A stretch of DNA of 19,672 nt from Elusimicrobiota bacterium (GTDB lineage: Bacteria > Elusimicrobiota > Elusimicrobia > UBA1565 > JACRDR01): positions 1 to 19,672 of the forward strand of contig JACRDR010000217.1 in the NCBI GenBank assembly GCA_016212845.1, written 5' to 3'. How positions within the stretch are numbered: position 1 is the first letter of the stretch; each line of letters opens with the position of its first letter. This document shows, piece after piece, positions 14,556 to 19,672 of this stretch. A model generated the notes under the pieces. The model was not told the DNA's origin. It made no database searches and was given only the letters and a program-made list of their open reading frames with translations. The translations under genes were made by a program, and so were the position numbers.

Positions 14556-15454
14556 GCGGCGCACTCCTCCGGACCGAAAGGCCGCAGCAGGTCGTAGCGG
14601 GCGAAGGTGTCCCGCAGGAAGGCGGAGTCGACCTCGTCGAGCAGCCCGCGCAGGAGCGACAGGCGAGGCGCGGACTGGGCCTCGGCGCCGAGCTCGCGGA
14701 ACACCTCGGTCTTCTGCGCGCGCGTCAGCCCTCCGCGGGCGCGCTCCACCGCCGAGACCGTCAGCCGCGGCCCGGCCTGCACCATCCGGAAGATTTCCAC
14801 GACCGCGCCCGCGACGAACGCGCGGTCAGAGTCCGAAAGCTTCGCGGGATCGAAGAGCAGCACGCCGCCCCGGTGATGGAGCGCTTCGTCCTTGAGTATG
14901 TGCTTGAACGCCTGGGAGAGGCTCGCGGCGCGGCAGCCGTCGCCCAGACTCTTATAGTGGGTGAGGCCCCACCCCTCGAGCAGCACCTGCAGGAGGTAGA
15001 CCTTCGCCGGAGCGCTGCCCTCCTCGATCACGCGCTCGAGGAGCTTCAAAAAGGGATTCGACGCCGAGCGCGCGGCGGCGTTCGGGAGATACGGGGCCAC
15101 GAGGTGGAGATGCACCGCCTCGTCGGAGGCCATCATCGCGTAGAGCGACTTCTCCTCGACCGTCTCGGCCGCGAGCATGAGCATCGCGTTGCAGTTGAGG
15201 CCGCTCTTCTCGATGAAGTAGCCCTCCTCCAGCAGCCCTTCGGCGCAGAGCCGGAGCGTCTCGCGGCGCGCCGACTCCGGGGCCTCCGTGAACGCGCGGA
15301 CGCGGTCGAGGCCGAAGAAGCCCGCCTCCCAAAGCTCGGCGGGCTCGGGGACGGCTGCGGGCGCCAGCCCCGCGCGGGCGCGCACCGCGGCGTCGAGCAC
15401 CGCGTGGAAGGGATGCCCCGCGGGCAGATGGGGAGCGTCCATGCCGGACTTCAT
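14552..15454 (-). CDS. Ferritin-like di-iron protein (putative oxygenase)
   Basis: This 300-aa, mostly helical protein shows the four-helix di-iron ligand pattern: a Glu in the first helix (E76/E77 or E82 in LLEEGYFIEKSG), E112-A-V-H115, a third-helix Glu (E160 in VLLEGWG) and E190-A-L-H193. The two ExxH motifs are 78 residues apart, as in ferritin-like oxidases, AurF-type N-oxygenases and MiaE-type hydroxylases. I cannot place it in one of these families. An O2-dependent hydroxylation or oxidation is the likely role. The ATG overlaps the stop of the upstream Rieske gene (ATGA), and its own stop overlaps the start of the next Rieske gene (GTGA), so the three oxygenases are tightly coupled. 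The long frame reaching 16651 is a shadow; the conserved part starts at 15454. Confidence 0.72.
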   Translation of the reverse strand: MKSGMDAPHLPAGHPFHAVLDAAVRARAGLAPAAVPEPAELWEAGFFGLDRVRAFTEAPESARRETLRLCAEGLLEEGYFIEKSGLNCNAMLMLAAETVEEKSLYAMMASDEAVHLHLVAPYLPNAAARSASNPFLKLLERVIEEGSAPAKVYLLQVLLEGWGLTHYKSLGDGCRAASLSQAFKHILKDEALHHRGGVLLFDPAKLSDSDRAFVAGAVVEIFRMVQAGPRLTVSAVERARGGLTRAQKTEVFRELGAEAQSAPRLSLLRGLLDEVDSAFLRDTFARYDLLRPFGPEECAA

Positions 15455-16614
15455 CGCGGGGACGCCTCCTCGACCGGAACGTGGACGACGCCCGGGGCGG
15501 GAGACGCCTCGTCGTCGGTCCAGTCCCGGGCGACGGGCTGCGCCTCGGCGTGGCGGATGAACTCCAGGATCGCGTGATCGGCCTTCACCGGCGTCTTGAG
15601 CCGGAAGCGGATGCTGCGGAACACCCACGAGTCGCCCGCGGCGAAGTATTGTCCGACGACGCCCGTGACGAAGAGGACGACGCGGTTGAAGAGCCGGCCG
15701 AAAAGGCCTTTGCGCTTCTTGGTGACCACGATCGGCCAGCCCTCGGTGCCGCCGTCGCCGACCGACGGCTCGAACGCGAACGTCGCCGCGCTCCAGAGGT
15801 AGCCGAGGAATCCCTTCGGGTTGGGGCGGATCGCCTCGCCTCGGATGCGGCCGTCGCCCTTGGCGCTGGGACGGAGCACGAAGAGGATGTAGAAGTGCAG
15901 AAAATCGGGGCCGAGCGTCACCGCGCCCGTGCTCGCGTTCCAGTACGTCAGCTTGTAGGTCGCCGCGCCCCGGTACAGCCTGCCGATCCAGCGCGGGAAC
16001 CACCAGTCGGTCGGCCACGTCGTCGTGTTGCGGAACTCGATCGCGTTTTGCGAGAGCGTCTCGGCTTCCATGTGGAGCGGGAACGGCAGATGGTGCACCG
16101 AGGCGAAATGGTTCTCGTCGATCGCGTTGATGAGCAGCACGTGCGGGTGGCAGTTTTTGCGGAAGGCGCGTCCCATCCGGAAATCGAGCTCCTGCCCTTC
16201 GAGCTCCGGCGGGCAGGGGACCGGGTATCTGGGCGCCTTGCCGGCCCAGATCCAGATCAGGCCGTACTTCTCTTCCACTGGGAAAGTCTTCTGGCGGACG
16301 GAGGCCGGCGGCTTCCCCGTGAAGCAGGGCGCCTCCGTGCACGCGCCGTCGGGGCCGTATTTCCAGTAGTGGAAGACGCAGCGGATCGAGTCGCCCTGCA
16401 CCCAGCCCTCGCCGAGATGCGCGCCCATGTGGGAGCAGTACGCGTCCATCGCGGAGACCGCGCCGTTTTCGCCGCGATAGAGGACGAGCTCGCGGCCCAT
16501 GAGGTTCAGCGCGCGTGCCTGTCCAGCCTTCAGCTCGTCGGAGCGCAGGCCCCAATACCAGCCTTCGATCACGGTGTCGAAGCTCGCGAATACGGCCTTT
16601 TCTTCGGCGTTCAC
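15451..16614 (-). CDS. Rieske non-heme iron oxygenase (paralogue 2)
   Basis: This 387-aa protein has Rieske ligands C60-S-H62 and C79-V-F-H82 (YCSHMGAHLGEG, CVFHYWKY) and the mononuclear-iron motif D166, H169, H174 in NAIDENHFASVHH. The C-terminal half has several hydrophobic or aromatic stretches (FYILFVL about 250, FNRVVLFVTGVVGQYF about 318-335), so it may be membrane-associated or bind a lipid-like substrate. The overall pattern resembles the KshA/cholesterol-desaturase/PaO-like Rieske oxygenases more than the two-subunit aromatic dioxygenases, and no beta subunit is encoded. The GTG start overlaps the GH3-like gene stop (GTGA). Its electron-transfer partner must lie elsewhere. Confidence 0.87.
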   Translation of the reverse strand: MNAEEKAVFASFDTVIEGWYWGLRSDELKAGQARALNLMGRELVLYRGENGAVSAMDAYCSHMGAHLGEGWVQGDSIRCVFHYWKYGPDGACTEAPCFTGKPPASVRQKTFPVEEKYGLIWIWAGKAPRYPVPCPPELEGQELDFRMGRAFRKNCHPHVLLINAIDENHFASVHHLPFPLHMEAETLSQNAIEFRNTTTWPTDWWFPRWIGRLYRGAATYKLTYWNASTGAVTLGPDFLHFYILFVLRPSAKGDGRIRGEAIRPNPKGFLGYLWSAATFAFEPSVGDGGTEGWPIVVTKKRKGLFGRLFNRVVLFVTGVVGQYFAAGDSWVFRSIRFRLKTPVKADHAILEFIRHAEAQPVARDWTDDEASPAPGVVHVPVEEASPR

Positions 16615-18179
16615 CCTTGCCCCCCGGCGTACTCCCGCACATCGCGCTCATCCATCGGCTGGCGCACGAGCGAGCGGGGCTTGATGTCGCCCCGGCGCAT
16701 GCCGCGCGCGGTCAGGAAATCGAGATAGCGCCGCTCGGCGTCGGCGCGGCCGACGACGCGGGGCTCCTTGAGCTGTCCCATCGCGCGGGCCTCGCGGTAG
16801 CGGTGGGAGGCGGACAGGCGCTCGTCGAGCGCGCGAGCCAACCCCGCCGCGTCGCCCGTCTCGCCGCCGACCCAAAGCAGATAGTACGACGCGCCCCGGT
16901 CGGCGCGCACCGGCACGAGCGTCTTGAAGACGTCCTCGAGCCCGAGTTCGCGCAGGGAGCTTTCCACGAAAGGCTCCGCGAGCTTCTCGCCCACGAGGTC
17001 GACGACGCCGTCCGCGCGGCCGATGAGCTCGAGCGTGGGCGTCGCCTTCCAGCGCCCGGTGCAGCGCACGCGGTCGCCCAGACGGTAGCGCCACAGGCCG
17101 CCTTTGGTCGTGATTACGAGCGAATACTCCGCGCCGCGCTCGACGAGCCCGAGCGGGACGACGCGGCCGCCGGATTCGAATTCGCAGTACACTTCATCCG
17201 AAAGCGGGAGGCAGCCGGGAGCGCCGATCAGCGGGATCGTAACCGGAGCCTCCGTGGCGAGCAGCCCCTTGCCCTGCAGCAGCGCGCCGGGGAAGAGAGA
17301 GCCCAGCCGCTCGGCCGCGGGCTTCGCCCAAGCGTCGTTCCAGCAGGAGATGAATTTCAGCTTCGGAAACACCCGGCTCCACAGCGCGTCGAGGCGCAGG
17401 GCCTCGATCGTCGACTCGGCCGGCGCGCCGAACTCCCACGCGCGGCCCTCGAGCTTCACGAAGCCGCGGCGGCAGTCGGCCAGCGCCTCGGCGCGGCGCT
17501 CGAGCATCTCGTCTAGGATCACGGTGAAGGCGGTCGGGTTCCAGACGGAAAGCGCTTCGAGGCGGTCCGCCCGGGACAGCAGGGCGAGCCGCAGCGCGCG
17601 CCGGAAATTCGCGGGCTCGCGAAGCGCGAGCAAAGACGACGGCGGCGTCACGATCGGATCGAGCAGCGCGCGGAGGCCGGCGCCCAGATAATCCTGTTCG
17701 CTCTGAGGCGCGGCGGAAGCGGCGGAGACCGGGGACAGGCTCACGAAGAGGCTGCCCGTCTCGAAGTCGGGACCGTTGCGCAGCACGTCGCCCAGCCACG
17801 CCGAAAACATGTGCCGGAAGGAGCCCAAGAGGCCCGGGGTACAGGGGATATCCTTCGCGGGGCCGCCGCTGCCGGAGGTCTTCTGCCAAAAGAGCGCGCG
17901 GCCGGTCGAGAGCGTCCCGTTCTCGCCCGCCTTCCAGCGCTGGAGCCAAGGCCGCAGGCCCGAATAATCGGAGACCGGCACCTTCGCCCGGAACGCGTGG
18001 TAGCCGTCGGAGGCCTTCACGCCGAGGGAGCGGCCGTAGGCCGTGCGGGCAAGCTCCGCGACGAGGGCCTCGAGCAGGCGGCCCTGCGCTTCCTCCGGTC
18101 GGTCCAGCTTGATGAGCGCGCGGCGATGCGCGGCCGCGGTGACGAGCCGCGCGGCGGAGGGGATCGCCCTAGCCAGCAT
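16611..18179 (-). CDS. GH3-family acyl-adenylate-forming enzyme (amide synthetase-like)
   Basis: This 522-aa protein belongs to the GH3 branch of ANL-type adenylating enzymes. Seen are the P-loop TSGSGGPAKDIP (101-112), the acyl-adenylate motif LLATEAPVTIPL (306-317), the hallmark YSLVITTKGGLWRYRLGDRV (352-371), and GRAD...VGEK (387-399). Plant GH3 enzymes couple jasmonate, auxin or benzoates to amino acids through an acyl-AMP; bacterial members are mostly uncharacterised. Here it would activate a carboxylic acid and pass it to an amine or other nucleophile. The protein is somewhat shorter than plant GH3s (about 600 aa). ATG 18179 overlaps the upstream gene by 11 bp, and the stop overlaps the Rieske start. 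Its place with oxygenases and acyltransferases points to biosynthesis of a conjugated small molecule or lipid. Confidence 0.85.
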   Translation of the reverse strand: MLARAIPSAARLVTAAAHRRALIKLDRPEEAQGRLLEALVAELARTAYGRSLGVKASDGYHAFRAKVPVSDYSGLRPWLQRWKAGENGTLSTGRALFWQKTSGSGGPAKDIPCTPGLLGSFRHMFSAWLGDVLRNGPDFETGSLFVSLSPVSAASAAPQSEQDYLGAGLRALLDPIVTPPSSLLALREPANFRRALRLALLSRADRLEALSVWNPTAFTVILDEMLERRAEALADCRRGFVKLEGRAWEFGAPAESTIEALRLDALWSRVFPKLKFISCWNDAWAKPAAERLGSLFPGALLQGKGLLATEAPVTIPLIGAPGCLPLSDEVYCEFESGGRVVPLGLVERGAEYSLVITTKGGLWRYRLGDRVRCTGRWKATPTLELIGRADGVVDLVGEKLAEPFVESSLRELGLEDVFKTLVPVRADRGASYYLLWVGGETGDAAGLARALDERLSASHRYREARAMGQLKEPRVVGRADAERRYLDFLTARGMRRGDIKPRSLVRQPMDERDVREYAGGQG

Positions 18180-18798
18180 GGACCGCCTCCGTTCCCACGA
18201 CGCGGTTCGGGTAGACGTCGGTGCTCACCGGAACGACGCCGCCCGGTTCGATCGTCGCGCCCGGGCCGAGGCGCGCGCACGCGCCCAGGAACGCGCGAGA
18301 GCCCACGCGGATACGCTTGACGTAAAGCATGAGCCCCCGGCTCCCGGGATTGACCACGTGAGAACAGAAGACGGCCTTCGCGCCGATGATCGCGCGGTCG
18401 CCGATGTCGAGGAGGTCCCGATCGACGACTTCCGCGTGGGCGGTCCAATACACGCCCGCGCCGACGCGGCTGCCCCACAAGCGGAGCCAGGCGCTGAAGG
18501 CGCCCGGGATCAGGCGAAGGGCGGCCTCGAACTGAGGCACGGCGTTGAGCACCGCCTGGGTTTGATGCGCGGCCCACCACGGCACGAACTCGGCGCGGTC
18601 GAGGTAGCGGACCCCTTCCTGCACCGGCGCGACGAGGCGCAGGGCGCGGTAGGCGGCCAGCGGCAGGACGTAGATCGCGGCGAGCGCCCAGCCGAAGCGC
18701 TCCAGGGAAGGATCGCGAAGCCAGGCGGCCAAAGAGAGGCCGATCCCGATCATCTGCAGCGAGGGGAAGAACGCGAAGAACCGGGAGAAGATCGTCAC
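18169..18798 (-). CDS. Membrane-anchored left-handed beta-helix (hexapeptide-repeat) transferase
   Basis: This 209-aa protein starts with two hydrophobic segments (about 5-26 and 36-56), followed by a left-handed beta-helix region (about 120-195). Repeats are visible in LLDIGDRAIIGAKAVFCSHVV and RIRVGSRAFLGACARLGPGATIEPGGVVP, with the I-G-x4 and V-G-x4 spacing of hexapeptide acyltransferases. His147 in FCSHVV could be the general base of the acetyl/acyltransferase family. Acyl transfer to a hydroxyl or amine at the membrane is likely. A similar beta-helix is found at the end of some NRPS-like proteins, but no adenylation domain is fused here. The GTG start overlaps the fatty-acid hydroxylase stop (GTGA). 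Confidence 0.65.
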   Translation of the reverse strand: MTIFSRFFAFFPSLQMIGIGLSLAAWLRDPSLERFGWALAAIYVLPLAAYRALRLVAPVQEGVRYLDRAEFVPWWAAHQTQAVLNAVPQFEAALRLIPGAFSAWLRLWGSRVGAGVYWTAHAEVVDRDLLDIGDRAIIGAKAVFCSHVVNPGSRGLMLYVKRIRVGSRAFLGACARLGPGATIEPGGVVPVSTDVYPNRVVGTEAVHAG

Positions 18799-19448
18799 GG
18801 CAGCGGCCCCGTCCAGAGCAGTCTTTGCGCGAACGACCAGTCGAGCGGCACGCCGAGCGCCTTCGGCGCCTCGCTGGACGCGTGGTAGGTGCCGTGCAGG
18901 CGGTCCCAGACGTTCCAGTTCGCGCCGAAGTTCCGCTCGTAGCCGGTCGAGCCGTGATGCCACGCGTGGTCGCGCGGCGTGATGAGCGCGATCGATAGCG
19001 CCTCGAACCACGCGGCGTCCTTCGGGTAAATCTCGGAATGCCGCCAGAGATCGAGCCCGGCGGTGAGGAGAGCCCCGAGCGCGAAGGGCGCGGGGTCCGC
19101 GAGCAGATAGAGCGCCGTCGCGTTGAGCCACAGGTAAACGATGAACACCGGAGTCCAGACGGTGTTGCGCGAACTCACCCAGACGTCGAGGCGGTCGGCG
19201 GTATGGTGCACCGCGTGCCAGCGCCAAAGCGCGCCGTGCAGCAGGCGGTGATTCCAGTAATAGGCGTAGTCGACCGCGGCGAAATTGAGGAGAAACGCCG
19301 CCCACGCGGGGCAAGGCACGGAGCCCTTGAGCGACGGCGCGAAATGGACCCACGCGGCGCAGAGGACGTAGATTTCCGCCAGAGGCACGAGCGCGCCCTG
19401 GACCGCGAGGCCGATCAAGTCGATCGCCCAGTCGGAAGGCTTCTTCAC
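18795..19448 (-). CDS. Fatty-acid hydroxylase/sterol desaturase-family membrane di-iron protein
   Basis: This 217-aa protein carries the histidine boxes of the fatty-acid hydroxylase superfamily: H67-x3-H71 (NHRLLH), H78-x2-H81-H82 (HAVHH) and H161-x2-H164-H165 (HAWHH), plus an extra H137. At least four hydrophobic segments surround them. Family members hydroxylate or desaturate fatty acyl chains, sterols or carotenoids using O2 at a membrane di-iron site. GTG 19448 is preferred because it overlaps the upstream stop (GTGA); TTG 19454 is a possible alternative two codons earlier. The substrate is unknown. Together with an Mpo1-like gene eight genes downstream, 2-hydroxylation followed by alpha-oxidation of a fatty acyl chain is one speculative option. 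Confidence 0.85.
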   Translation of the reverse strand: MKKPSDWAIDLIGLAVQGALVPLAEIYVLCAAWVHFAPSLKGSVPCPAWAAFLLNFAAVDYAYYWNHRLLHGALWRWHAVHHTADRLDVWVSSRNTVWTPVFIVYLWLNATALYLLADPAPFALGALLTAGLDLWRHSEIYPKDAAWFEALSIALITPRDHAWHHGSTGYERNFGANWNVWDRLHGTYHASSEAPKALGVPLDWSFAQRLLWTGPLP

Positions 19449-19672
19449 ACCCAAAACTCGATCTCCTGGCTCCGGTCGGGGAGGAGGCGCGGGTCGCGGC
19501 CCAGTTCCAACTCGCGGTGGATGGATTCGATGAAGACGTGGATGATGTCGGCCGGCGTGTGCGTGAATTCCTGGCGGGGCGGAGCCCCGCCGTGCCGGCG
19601 CTCGCTGGGGCTAAAGGAATCGCCGGCCTGCCGCGTGTGCTTGAGGCTTTCCATCTGAAGCTTCAGGATTTC
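19445..19672 (-). CDS. Unidentified protein, C-terminal part (5' end outside window)
   Basis: The minus-strand frame is open to the window edge and codes for at least 75 residues. The visible end contains GDSFSPSERRHGGAPPRQEF, a helical segment TPADIIHVFIESIHRELE and a tail ending RSQEIEFWV. An in-frame ATG at 19654 could be a start, but the open frame before it (EILKLQ) reads on smoothly, so the gene probably begins outside the window. I do not recognise a family. Its stop overlaps the start of the fatty-acid hydroxylase gene (GTGA), so it is the most upstream visible member of the long operon. Confidence 0.5.
   Translation of the reverse strand, partial: EILKLQMESLKHTRQAGDSFSPSERRHGGAPPRQEFTHTPADIIHVFIESIHRELELGRDPRLLPDRSQEIEFWV

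Noticed and set aside
14552..16651. 699-aa frame as one large protein ending in the di-iron domain
   Set aside because: The first ~400 residues are an out-of-frame shadow of Rieske paralogue 2, which has full metal-ligand motifs; the ATG at 15454 with an ATGA overlap is the natural start.

Overview
The window is GC-rich DNA (lines counted by hand run at about 70-75% G+C) from a dense, overlapping bacterial gene set. An outer-membrane type of cell is likely: there is an apolipoprotein N-acyltransferase-like gene, several genes with N-terminal signal peptides, and a SpoIID/LytB-domain gene of the kind found in both Gram-positive and some diderm lineages. Taxonomy cannot be fixed from the sequence. 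A high-GC diderm such as an Elusimicrobiota-like or myxobacteria-like organism would fit, but this is only a guess.

Plus-strand block (1-5314): the 3' end of a SpoIID/LytB-domain gene, a GT4 glycosyltransferase and a patatin-like lipase are joined by 4-bp stop/start overlaps. After a 108-bp gap come a secreted protein that looks like a degenerate M11/M6-type metallopeptidase, and then a soluble pyridine nucleotide transhydrogenase (sthA). The last two genes each have a -10-like hexamer exactly 6 nt before the start codon, which suggests leaderless transcription.

Convergent gap (5315-5600): no gene. It holds four copies of a unit with an exact 50-bp period, each centred on a palindrome of the TTGGCTTAAGCCAA type. 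Symmetric base changes in copy 3 preserve the palindrome core.

Minus-strand block (19672 down to 5601): sixteen genes read in one direction, almost all overlapping by 4-14 bp. The upstream part (19672-11665) looks like an oxidative lipid or small-molecule tailoring operon. It encodes an unidentified protein, a fatty-acid hydroxylase/sterol desaturase-type membrane di-iron protein, a left-handed beta-helix transferase, a GH3-type acyl-adenylating amide synthetase, a Rieske oxygenase, a ferritin-like di-iron protein, a second Rieske oxygenase, a lipoyl-free E2/CAT-fold acyltransferase, a secreted SnoaL/NTF2-like protein and an Mpo1/DUF962-like membrane protein. The downstream part (11657-5601) starts at its own predicted leaderless promoter and encodes a SAM methyltransferase, an SDR oxidoreductase, an Lnt-like N-acyltransferase, a PLP aminotransferase, a trypsin-like secreted protease and an omega-amidase-like nitrilase. 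The protease gene is strikingly AT-rich compared with everything around it, yet keeps overlaps with both neighbours.

The most promising undescribed system is the GH3/double-Rieske/ferritin-like di-iron/acyltransferase operon. It has the parts to activate an acid, conjugate it, oxidise it several times and methylate it, but no PKS, NRPS or cyclase is present in the window. Its product cannot be named from the sequence.
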